A stretch of DNA of 43,726 nt. It comes from an uncultured Bacteroidales bacterium. GTDB lineage: Bacteria > Bacteroidota > Bacteroidia > Bacteroidales > Bacteroidaceae. Numbering within the stretch: the stretch's first letter is position 1; each line of letters starts with the position of its first letter. The translations under genes and the position numbers were made by a program. A model generated the notes under the pieces. The model was given only the letters and a program-made list of their open reading frames with translations. It was not told the origin of the DNA and searched no databases. The stretch is taken from the NCBI GenBank assembly GCA_902799355.1, contig CADCAG010000024.1, positions 1 to 43,726 on the forward strand, written 5' to 3'. Below are positions 16,665-23,847 of this stretch, piece by piece.

Positions 16665-17801
16665 ATGAGGATTATTAACAAGATAGGAAACGAGGGACTT
16701 TTGAACAGAGAAAAATCGCTCTTTCTTTGTTCAAAACATGCGCCATATTCTGTCTATGACAAGGTGTTCGGGTGGGTAGATTCTCTTACTGCTGACGATT
16801 GCGTTATATGCTTTAACTCCTCAGAGTTAGAAGATGAAGTAATGAAAGCTTTACTCGTCAATCAAGTTCCTACGATTCTTGTAGTAATGAATCGTTTTAC
16901 TGATAGGTACAACATACAAATTGAGAAGGCTTTGACTGAAGAACGCATGCTCATTCTTGTTCTTCAACGTGACGAACCTTATGGTGCAGGAAAGACACCA
17001 AGGCTGAGAAATCAGTATATGTTGCAGAAGGTTGAGCATATAGTCTGCGGCTATATCAACAAAAATGGCAGTATTTTTCCCCTCTTGGCTGGTGTAAAAA
17101 ATGTACGTTACTTGGAACAAGAATCTGTCATGATGGCTGCAGAGCCACTTGATCCGCCTACCCATCAGCGATGGACAGTTTGGCAGGACAAGATTCTTCT
17201 ACGGATGTTTTATGAAGACATGGGGCTTCATGCTATCAAGAAAAAGCTCCGCAGAACTTATATCTCTGTAAGAAACAGAATCAAAGCTATCACATTACCT
17301 GAAGAGGTCCTAAAGGGGCGCGAATTTGAGGACTTTGTATTAGAACTCTTCGACCTGAATGAAACAAAGAGCTATTCATTATTAGAATGGAGAGGTGACA
17401 AATCCTTAGGAGAAATTAGTCCTGCTAGCAACACCTATCCTGACTTTGTACTTGAATATAATGGAGGGGAATGGAAAAAGAAAATCGCTGTAGAATGTAA
17501 ATGGCGAGCAAACATCCCCAGACGTTTATCTCAACCTCTGTTCGTGTCTGAGCAAATTGCTCGTTATCAGGAATATGCCCAGGAGAAATCTATAGATGTA
17601 TCTATTATATTAGGCGTAGGAGGAGAACCTTCTATGCCTGAGGAGCTCTATTTAATTCCTATTAATTCCGTCTCTCAAATACAATCAAAGCCCTCAATGC
17701 TTAAACAGTTCAAGAGAGAAATTGTAAGCAAGTGGCTATCAATAGACGAGTTTAAAGAAAAAGAACGTTCCCTAATATCGAACGCATGGGAATCTCCTTA
17801 A
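16665..17801 (+). CDS. Restriction endonuclease-like protein: Rossmann-like domain, HTH-like segment and PD-(D/E)XK nuclease
   Basis: 378 residues. Residues 1-120 look like a Smf/DprA-type Rossmann domain (LFLCSKHAPYSVYDKV, then CVICFNSSELEDEVMKALL). Residues about 170-210 (QDKILLRMFYEDMG, VRNRIKAI) look like a Myb/SANT-like helix-turn-helix. The C-terminal half has a PD-(D/E)XK core: GREFEDFVLELF, YPDFVLEY with D260, and AVECKWR with E277 and K279. All catalytic positions are present. The combination suggests an enzyme that recognises DNA or a nucleotide and cuts DNA. It follows abiH by 79 bp on the same strand and closes the island. The family is not identified; function is inferred from motifs. 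Confidence 0.75.
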   Translation: MRIINKIGNEGLLNREKSLFLCSKHAPYSVYDKVFGWVDSLTADDCVICFNSSELEDEVMKALLVNQVPTILVVMNRFTDRYNIQIEKALTEERMLILVLQRDEPYGAGKTPRLRNQYMLQKVEHIVCGYINKNGSIFPLLAGVKNVRYLEQESVMMAAEPLDPPTHQRWTVWQDKILLRMFYEDMGLHAIKKKLRRTYISVRNRIKAITLPEEVLKGREFEDFVLELFDLNETKSYSLLEWRGDKSLGEISPASNTYPDFVLEYNGGEWKKKIAVECKWRANIPRRLSQPLFVSEQIARYQEYAQEKSIDVSIILGVGGEPSMPEELYLIPINSVSQIQSKPSMLKQFKREIVSKWLSIDEFKEKERSLISNAWESP

Positions 17802-18267
17802 ATGGCTCTCGCATGGAACGACAACTTATCTCCAACTTCACCCGTTTATTGATATATGGATTAATGGAGGGGAGCACGGATTTGTATTCTATAAAGAGTT
17901 CCACCGGGTCTTTATCTGACTCCTTGACAGGCGGGACTGCCACTCTCATGTGCGAGATGGCTGTCCCTGTATGCGAGACTGCCATATACGCAGAAAAACG
18001 CTGAGCATTTTCTGGAAAACGGTGAGCGTTTTGGCGAAAGCGCTCACCGTTTTTCCTAGTGTATAGCTAATACATGAGTATATACAGGTATGTTACTCCG
18101 GGTGATGGCTGCGTGATGGCAAAGTGGAACCTCCATTCGCACGGTACACCCGCGCGAATCCTTATCTATAAAGGCTTTGCAAGTGTTCCGTGGAACGTGG
18201 AGGCATTTTTTCAAAAAACGCTTTTCAAAAAATCGCTTTCACACAAAAGTCGTACCACTTTCGCAGG
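17802..18267. other. Non-coding right end of the defence island
   Basis: This 466-bp stretch lies between convergent genes. At 17935-17990 the string GCGAGACTGCCA and near copies occur two or three times among GAGATGGC-type words. A strong bidirectional hairpin follows at 18016-18053. At about 18130-18215, CCTCCATTCGC and GCGCGAAT / GTGGAGG can pair around a central GGTAC. A 72-codon frame at 17786-18004 and a longer one at 18074-18409 exist, but neither looks like a real protein. No tRNA, integrase or clear attachment repeat is seen. Confidence 0.6.
18016..18054. terminator. Strong bidirectional hairpin terminator
   Basis: AAAACGGTGAGCG, a 12-base loop, then CGCTCACCGTTTTT: a perfect 13-bp stem flanked by A and T runs. 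It can end transcription from the defence island (plus) and from the outer-membrane protein gene (minus). Confidence 0.85.
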
Positions 18268-19872
18268 TCAGAACCGATACTGTAACTTCACATTGGCGGC
18301 ATGCCTGTTGACCTTCGCATCACTACAAAAGGCATCGAACATATCGTGCCAGTCGACACCGAGATTCCACCTGCCACCCAACTGCTTGTTGACAGACAAA
18401 CAGCCATAGATGGGGACGTCAGTGGCCTCACGTCGTGGTGACTTGCTGGTATAATAAACCAGCTGCATGCCCACCTGCCAGTCGTGGGGAAGATAGGCGG
18501 TGGGAGCCATGCGCAAGGAGGCATAGGTTCCGCTCTCGGCGGTATACAGGTTCACCCCTCCCGTCAGGCTCAGCCAGTTCTTTTTCCAATAAGCCGACGC
18601 ATTGAGTTCCGTAAAATTCTCGTCCTCCTCAATGACATAATGGCTCGCCTCGGCATGCACCGTCAACTTCGGCGTGCTATAAGCATAGGCCACCTTCATC
18701 TGGTTGATGGTGCGCTCCACCAGCTGACCCTTGGTGATGGCCCAGACGTCGTCAGACAGCGCATTGGCATCCATGAAGAGGGACTGATAGCTGGGGTTAT
18801 AGAACTTGCGGAAATAGCCTACCTGGAACTGATGGCGATTGTCTGGCACAAAGATGACGCAGGCGTTGGCATTGTCACGGGTGTCATCACGCTTCTGGCT
18901 GACTCCCGCATCCATCAGCTTGTAGTGATAGAACATGACACGATTACCCACCGTCAGCCTCCACTTAGGCAAGGAGTAGGTGAACTGCAAGTAGATGTCG
19001 TTATTGAAGACGTCCCAACTCCTGTCCGTACCCTTTTGCTTGATCATCTGGAAATCGCCCTCAAAACCAAGCGTCATAGAAAGCTGTTTAGTCAGCAACG
19101 GCGTATTCAACTCGACCAAGCACATGGGCAGTCGGTTGGAGAGAACTGGGTCGCTGGCATACTGATAGCCACCCAGCAGCAGTAGCTCCGTTCCCACGTC
19201 GTTAAAGGTATGGAAAAATCTGGCCCTGCCCATCACCTTGCGTGACATGCCGGCAGGATGGTCAATAAACTGCTGGGTGAGATAGGTCAACAGCCTGTTA
19301 CGGTCGTCGAAACGGTTCGTCATGTGAAGCGTCAGGTACTCCTCATTCCCTTCCTGATGACGATAAGAGGCGTTGGCATAGAGGTCGGTACGTGCGCTGC
19401 CATATAACGCATTCATCGTGCCGATACCAGCCACCTCTTTCCCAAAGTCTCCTTGTCCTTCCACGAATCCTTTCCACGCATCAGGCATCTTCATATTGAT
19501 GTCCAGCACCCTACCCATTCCAATGCTTCCCTTCGCAACACCCGTATTGTCGCAGACCTGGATTTTCTCCACGTCCTTGGCCTTCATCTGACTGATTATC
19601 AGCCTCGTGTCGCCATTCATCGAACAGTTGTCAATGCGCAGATTATAGTTAGAGATGACATCCTCATAACCCGCAATCATCAGGTCGGGCACCATCATGA
19701 GAATATCCATCAGCGACTCCTCGCCCGTCAGCTCCATGCGTTGCGGATAAATCATCACTCTGTCTGCCTTCATCTCTATGATGGGCAAACCACTTTCTGC
19801 TGTCATCGGGACGGACAAGAGCAGAAAGCCAATCGATAGGAGAACATTTTTTATCCGGATGCACATAAGCAT
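18268..19872 (-). CDS. Outer-membrane beta-barrel protein with a plug-like N-terminal region
   Basis: 534 residues. A signal peptide (KNVLLSIGFLLLSVPMTA) is followed by a segment that resembles a TonB-receptor plug (SLMDILMMVPDLMIAG, LRIDNCSMNGDTRL, VEKIQVCDNTGVAKGSIGMG). About 400 residues of alternating amphipathic strands follow, ending in LQYRF, the aromatic C-terminus expected for outer-membrane insertion. It is shorter than normal TonB receptors (700-1000), has no TonB box I can see and no SusD partner. The start shares one base with the gltS stop, so it is translated together with GltS. A channel or receptor feeding amino acids to GltS is plausible but unproven. Confidence 0.75.
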   Translation of the reverse strand: MLMCIRIKNVLLSIGFLLLSVPMTAESGLPIIEMKADRVMIYPQRMELTGEESLMDILMMVPDLMIAGYEDVISNYNLRIDNCSMNGDTRLIISQMKAKDVEKIQVCDNTGVAKGSIGMGRVLDINMKMPDAWKGFVEGQGDFGKEVAGIGTMNALYGSARTDLYANASYRHQEGNEEYLTLHMTNRFDDRNRLLTYLTQQFIDHPAGMSRKVMGRARFFHTFNDVGTELLLLGGYQYASDPVLSNRLPMCLVELNTPLLTKQLSMTLGFEGDFQMIKQKGTDRSWDVFNNDIYLQFTYSLPKWRLTVGNRVMFYHYKLMDAGVSQKRDDTRDNANACVIFVPDNRHQFQVGYFRKFYNPSYQSLFMDANALSDDVWAITKGQLVERTINQMKVAYAYSTPKLTVHAEASHYVIEEDENFTELNASAYWKKNWLSLTGGVNLYTAESGTYASLRMAPTAYLPHDWQVGMQLVYYTSKSPRREATDVPIYGCLSVNKQLGGRWNLGVDWHDMFDAFCSDAKVNRHAANVKLQYRF

Positions 19873-21140
19873 TATATGAGATTCAGGAAGAGGGTAATCA
19901 TTCCCGTATTAATCAAATCGGCGAACATGGCACCAATGATGGGGACGATGAGGAAGGGCTTGACGGTATAGCGGTATTTATAGCACACCGCACTCATGTT
20001 GGCCATAGCATTGGGCGTGGCGCCAAGGCCGAAACCACAGATGCCTGCACACAGGACGGCAGCATCGTAGTTGCGGCCCAACAGGGGGAATGCCACCATG
20101 TAGGTAAAGAACCCCATCAACAGCACCTGCGACACCAGGATGACGATTAACGGAAGGGCCAGACTCTGCAGTTCCCACAGCTTCAGCGATATCATGGCCA
20201 TACCGAGGAACATAGACAGGCAGATGTTGCCTACACTGATTATGCGATCCATATCCAGCAGCTTGTCGGCCTTCACCCATTTGCCGTCTTCTTTGTAACT
20301 GACGAATCCTAACGTGTTGCGAACAATGGCCGCAAGAATCAGGGCACCGAAATAGGTGGGGAAGGTGACGCCCGTCTTTGCCAACAGCCAACTCATGATG
20401 GTGCCAGCACCCATGACCAGGATGATGCAATAGGTAGCCTTGGCATACTGCTGGAACTCCTGCTCGTTAGAACTGATACGCTTGGCACGACCTGTGGGTG
20501 AAGCCTCGTCGCTCTCGATACCAGCCATAGCGGGGTCAACCTCGTCATCTTGTGGCTGCATCTGTTCGTGCGTCAGCTTCGTGCGGATAATACGCTCTGC
20601 CAAAGGGCCGCCAATCATGGAGCCTGCTATGAGGCCAAAGGTGGCAGCAGCCATACCGATTGTTCCTGCGCCATGGAGTCCCATACCTTCCAGAACGCTG
20701 GCAAAACCGCCTGCCGTGCCGTGTCCGCCAGTCATCGACATGCTGCCCGCAGCCATTCCTATCAAAGAATCGACACCCATCAGCTTGGTTATTCCTATTG
20801 GCATCAGGTTTTGCAGGGCAATAATGGCAACCAGCAGGGCTAGCATGATGACCAGTAGTCGGCCTCCTTGTTTAATGACTTTCAGGTCGCTCTGGAAACC
20901 AACGCTGGTAAAGAATGCCAGCATAAAGACATCCATCAATGTGCCATCGAACGACACCTCGACGTTGCACCAGCCATAGAGTGCCAGCGTCAGCAGCGAA
21001 AAGATGATGCCACCGCTCACTGGCGATGGTACGCAGAACTTCTGCAGAAAGGCAACCTTTCGCGTCAAAACCATACCAACGATAAGGGCTAAGCCACCTA
21101 TGCTGGCAGTCTGTATCATGTCTAGCTCCACACTAGTCAT
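19872..21140 (-). CDS. gltS: Sodium/glutamate symporter GltS
   Basis: 422 residues (E. coli GltS has 401). An inner-membrane carrier that imports glutamate with Na+. It shows some ten to twelve hydrophobic segments, the GltS hairpin motif SMTGGHGTAGGF near residue 135 and its inverted-repeat partner GFGLGATPNAMANM in the second half. FLIVPIIGAMFADLINT closes the protein as in other members. A charged cytoplasmic stretch around residues 195-225 (QPQDDEVDPAMAGIESDEA) separates the two halves and is longer than in E. coli. It starts 17 bp after the PNPOx-like gene, on the same message, and overlaps the outer-membrane protein gene by one base. Confidence 0.92.
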   Translation of the reverse strand: MTSVELDMIQTASIGGLALIVGMVLTRKVAFLQKFCVPSPVSGGIIFSLLTLALYGWCNVEVSFDGTLMDVFMLAFFTSVGFQSDLKVIKQGGRLLVIMLALLVAIIALQNLMPIGITKLMGVDSLIGMAAGSMSMTGGHGTAGGFASVLEGMGLHGAGTIGMAAATFGLIAGSMIGGPLAERIIRTKLTHEQMQPQDDEVDPAMAGIESDEASPTGRAKRISSNEQEFQQYAKATYCIILVMGAGTIMSWLLAKTGVTFPTYFGALILAAIVRNTLGFVSYKEDGKWVKADKLLDMDRIISVGNICLSMFLGMAMISLKLWELQSLALPLIVILVSQVLLMGFFTYMVAFPLLGRNYDAAVLCAGICGFGLGATPNAMANMSAVCYKYRYTVKPFLIVPIIGAMFADLINTGMITLFLNLI

Positions 21141-21157
21141 AGGCCACTTGCTTGGTA

Positions 21158-21634
21158 TCAGAAGTTGACCTTCTTCTCGCCAGCGAATGAGCAGAAGCGG
21201 GCTGTGGCATCCTTGATGTAGAGAACGGCCATGTTGCCATCATCAGCCTTATACATAGACTTCAGGCCAGGATTGCGCTTTAGGAACTCTTCCTTGACAG
21301 CCAGCGTGTCGTCGTTGACCAGCGTGCCGCTGAGACGCAACCACTCGCTGCCCGACTTCTTCAGGGCACAAATCTCGAACTTGCCGTTCTTGGCCATCTG
21401 CTTGAAGACGTCCTTCACCTTGCCCGTCATGATGTAGAGGCGGCCATCGATAATCTCTGATACGCCAAAGGGACGTACGCGGGGCTGGTCTTGATCAACG
21501 GTGGCGATGTAGAAGACGCCACATTCCTTCAGGTAGTTCTGTACTTCTTGCATGTTATGTTCCATAGTTGTCTTGTCTTGAGCCTGTACTGTCAGCGACA
21601 GCAGCAGGGCTAATGTGAAAAGAATCTTCTTCAT
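21158..21634 (-). CDS. Secreted pyridoxamine 5'-phosphate oxidase-fold (FMN-binding split barrel) protein
   Basis: 158 residues. After a clear signal peptide (MKKILFTLALLLSLTVQAQ) comes a compact split-barrel domain: VQNYLKECGVFYIATVD, RVRPFGVSEIIDGRLYIMTG, FEICALKKSGSEWLRLSG and the tail FCSFAGEKKVNF. Related PNPOx-fold proteins bind FMN, F420 or haem and are normally cytosolic, so the signal peptide is unusual. An internal ATG at codon 24 would give a cytosolic form, but the leader has every feature of a true signal. A full promoter lies upstream, and gltS and the barrel gene follow on the same transcript. The cofactor and substrate cannot be told from the sequence. Confidence 0.82.
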   Translation of the reverse strand: MKKILFTLALLLSLTVQAQDKTTMEHNMQEVQNYLKECGVFYIATVDQDQPRVRPFGVSEIIDGRLYIMTGKVKDVFKQMAKNGKFEICALKKSGSEWLRLSGTLVNDDTLAVKEEFLKRNPGLKSMYKADDGNMAVLYIKDATARFCSFAGEKKVNF

Positions 21635-21663
21635 CTTAAGTTAGTTATGTTACAATTCTGCTG

Positions 21664-21694
21664 CAAAGATAGAAAATATTTCTGAAAGTACAAA
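21664..21694 (-). promoter_or_regulatory. Promoter of the PNPOx-gltS-barrel operon
   Basis: On the minus strand TTTG (21691-21694), 19 bp, then TATCTTTG (21664-21671). This is a perfect Bacteroidota promoter 30 bp upstream of the start at 21634. Confidence 0.8.
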
Positions 21695-21719
21695 GAACTA
21701 CCGAAGAAATAGTGACACA

Positions 21720-22310
21720 TCAGGCTTCGTCCGTCAGGTCTTCTATCTGGTCGATGATTTCCTGATACTGGCGCTGGGTCTTGAAGTGGAGAGAGAATCC
21801 CCAGATAGCTCCGAGAGTGCCGCCAATGCATCCTGCCCAGAAGAGGCCGTTGAAGAAAGCATCTGGATGAAGCAGATAAGACTCGTACATAAACCAGCCC
21901 AGGAAGGCGATGGCGAAGGGAATGCCGATGAAAAGCCAGTCGGCATCGAACTTCTTGGCGCGGGCCATACGGCGACGGACATCCACGAGGTTGTTGGTCA
22001 TCAGGTTCGAATCGCTCAGTTTCCTGCTGTTATAGAAGGTGCCTCCGCCACAGATCAGCATGCCGATACAGGTAAAAATCCAGAAAGGAATGGAGAAACC
22101 GTTCAACTTCACAAATGCCCAATAGCTATAGGGAATCATCAGCAGACAGAGAGCCATAATCATGTAATATCTGCGGCTGATATTGCCTGCGGTCTGTTTC
22201 ATGGAGTGGCGAATGAGACGGTCGTTGACAATCTCCTGCTTGTTGAGTTTATTCTTGAGGGTGGTCATCTGCTGACGCATGTTCTCAAATTCGAAATCAT
22301 TGTTGTTCAT
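21720..22310 (-). CDS. Four-helix membrane protein downstream of an ECF sigma factor
   Basis: 196 residues. A polar, coiled-coil-prone N-terminus (FENMRQQMTTLKNKLNKQE) is followed by two hydrophobic hairpins: about residues 49-67 and 73-90, then 125-145 and 152-172. The short C-terminal tail is acidic. It starts 20 bp after the sigma factor stop on the same strand, so the two are cotranscribed. In Bacteroidota such pairs are common, and the membrane protein is a candidate for holding or modulating the sigma factor. No zinc-finger or FecR-type anti-sigma domain is visible, so the role is inferred from position only. Confidence 0.8.
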   Translation of the reverse strand: MNNNDFEFENMRQQMTTLKNKLNKQEIVNDRLIRHSMKQTAGNISRRYYMIMALCLLMIPYSYWAFVKLNGFSIPFWIFTCIGMLICGGGTFYNSRKLSDSNLMTNNLVDVRRRMARAKKFDADWLFIGIPFAIAFLGWFMYESYLLHPDAFFNGLFWAGCIGGTLGAIWGFSLHFKTQRQYQEIIDQIEDLTDEA

Positions 22311-22329
22311 AATGTCTAATGTTTAATGA

Positions 22330-22809
22330 TTAATCTTTAATGTTCTTAAGCTGTTCGCGGATTCTGAACAGGCGGACGCTGACATTCTTAGCGGTGATGC
22401 CGACTATCTGACCGATTTCCTCGTACGATAGGTTCTCGAGCCAGAGCAGGACAATCGCACGGTCGAAGGGTTGCAACTTGGAGATGCGCTTGTGGAGCAT
22501 GCCCACTTGCTTGGTGTCCTCATCGCGGTCTTCAAAGAGGTTGATGTCCATGGTCAGGCGGACTTCGGATTGGCGTCGCTTCTTTTTCCTGTCAAGAGAG
22601 ATACAAGTGTTAAGGGCGACTCGATAAATCCACGTCTGGATGTCGGAGCGATGCTCGAAGCTCTCGAAGCCTTTCCATAGATTGACTAGTACCTCCTGGA
22701 ACAGGTCGTTCACCTCGTCGGCATCCTGCGAGAACATGTAGCACACGGTATAGATGGTGCTCTTATGTTCTGCAACGGTTTGCGCAAACTGTTTTTCTAA
22801 TGTCGTCAT
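22330..22809 (-). CDS. ECF-type RNA polymerase sigma factor
   Basis: 159 residues, the normal size for a group IV sigma factor with only regions 2 and 4. Region 2 holds the -10 recognition helix (DADEVNDLFQEVLVNLWKG, SDIQTWIYRVALNTCI). Region 4 holds the helix-turn-helix (LSYEEIGQIVGITAKNVSVR). It should direct RNA polymerase to a small set of stress or envelope genes. A complete housekeeping promoter precedes it at 22850-22880, and the membrane protein gene follows. Its own target promoters cannot be guessed from this window. Confidence 0.93.
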   Translation of the reverse strand: MTTLEKQFAQTVAEHKSTIYTVCYMFSQDADEVNDLFQEVLVNLWKGFESFEHRSDIQTWIYRVALNTCISLDRKKKRRQSEVRLTMDINLFEDRDEDTKQVGMLHKRISKLQPFDRAIVLLWLENLSYEEIGQIVGITAKNVSVRLFRIREQLKNIKD

Positions 22810-22849
22810 TGTCGTTCTGTTTTTAAATCTTTTTGCCCATTAGACGCAA

Positions 22850-22880
22850 CAAAGGTACGAAAAACTACACAATATTCAAA
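22850..22880 (-). promoter_or_regulatory. Promoter of the ECF sigma operon
   Basis: On the minus strand TTTG (22877-22880), 19 bp, TACCTTTG (22850-22857). It lies 40 bp upstream of the sigma factor start and almost touches the divergent promoter at 22889-22896. Confidence 0.8.
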
Positions 22881-22888
22881 AAAATTTG

Positions 22889-22896
22889 TATCTTTG
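22889..22896 (+). promoter_or_regulatory. -7 promoter element for the cation efflux gene
   Basis: TATCTTTG, 41 bp upstream of the chosen start at 22938. No matching TTTG is seen 19-20 bp upstream. The position decides the start: the earlier in-frame ATG at 22833 lies before the promoter. Confidence 0.6.
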
Positions 22897-22937
22897 CAAA
22901 CGAATTAGCCCATAAACGGACCAATGGACTATTTTTC

Positions 22938-23834
22938 ATGACTAGGGAGAAGGAAATATATAAGGTAACGCTGATAGGTAGTGTGGGCAATGCTGCACTG
23001 CTGACCTTTAAGTTCATAGCCGGCATGCTGGGCCACAGCTCTGCCATGATGGCCGATGCTGTCCACTCGCTGTCAGACTTCCTCACAGACCTGCTGGTAT
23101 TGGTCTTTGTAAGTATCAGCGCCAAACCGCAAGACCAGTCGCACGACTACGGGCACGGCAAGTTTGAGACCATCGCCTCGTTCCTGATAGGTCTGTCACT
23201 GGTGGCTGCCGCAACAGGTATCGTAGTGTCAGGCGTAGTGAAGATGGCTGCATGGTGGCATGGTGAGCAGATAGAGGCGCCAGGATGGATAGCCCTTTGG
23301 GCAGCCCTTCTGTCTATACTCATCAAGGAGCTGCTCTATCAGTATACTGCACGACGTGGGCGCCAGCTGGATTCGCAGGTAATGATTGCCAATGCGTGGC
23401 ACCATCGCAGTGATGCACTCTCGTCTATCGGTGCCGCCTTAGGCATAGGCTTGGCCATCTGGTTGGGCCAGCGCTGGACGGTACTCGACCCTGTGGCCTC
23501 CATCGTGGTGGGTCTGATGTTGGTGAAGGTGGCTTACGAACTGCTCAAGACCAGCATCGGCGAGTTAACCGAACACTCGCTACCAGTTGAAACCGAGCAG
23601 GAGATAGAACAGATCATCCAGTCGTTTGCCGATGTTCAGGAGCCTCACAACCTGCGCACCCGTCGCATTGGCAGCCGAATAGCCATTGAGGCTCATGTGC
23701 GGATGGACGGACAGCTGCCACTGAATACCGTTCACGAACGTGCTACCACCATTGAGCATAAGTTGAAAGAGCGTTTTGGTGCCAAGACTCATGTCACCCT
23801 ACACATGGAACCCGTAAAACCAGTGCAAAAGTAA
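22938..23834 (+). CDS. Cation diffusion facilitator (CDF) family transporter
   Basis: 298 residues from ATG 22938, chosen because the promoter lies at 22889-22896 and because family proteins start close to the first helix. It exports divalent metals such as Zn, Fe or Mn from the cytoplasm in exchange for protons. Six hydrophobic helices are visible. The metal site is MMADAVHSLSDF (D40, H43, D47) on helix 2 with NAWHHRSDALSS on helix 5. The cytosolic C-terminal domain (EQEIEQIIQSFADV to VTLHMEP) has the ferredoxin-like pattern of CDF proteins. The D..D / H..D site fits Zn or Fe transport, but the metal cannot be fixed. The kinase gene starts 13 bp later. Confidence 0.9.
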   Translation: MTREKEIYKVTLIGSVGNAALLTFKFIAGMLGHSSAMMADAVHSLSDFLTDLLVLVFVSISAKPQDQSHDYGHGKFETIASFLIGLSLVAAATGIVVSGVVKMAAWWHGEQIEAPGWIALWAALLSILIKELLYQYTARRGRQLDSQVMIANAWHHRSDALSSIGAALGIGLAIWLGQRWTVLDPVASIVVGLMLVKVAYELLKTSIGELTEHSLPVETEQEIEQIIQSFADVQEPHNLRTRRIGSRIAIEAHVRMDGQLPLNTVHERATTIEHKLKERFGAKTHVTLHMEPVKPVQK

Positions 23835-23847
23835 TAAACTGATTATT

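Noticed and set aside
17786-18004. 72-codon frame after the last island gene
   Set aside because: It overlaps the nuclease gene end, runs through the repeated GCGAGACTGCC words, has no promoter and no recognisable features.
3233-18267. Complete prophage or integrative element
   Set aside because: No integrase, tRNA target, direct attachment repeats, structural or conjugation genes are visible; only one mobile-type gene and defence genes are present.
18074-18409. 111-codon plus-strand frame
   Set aside because: Its second half is antisense to the C-terminus of the barrel protein, and the first half is composed of inverted-repeat DNA.
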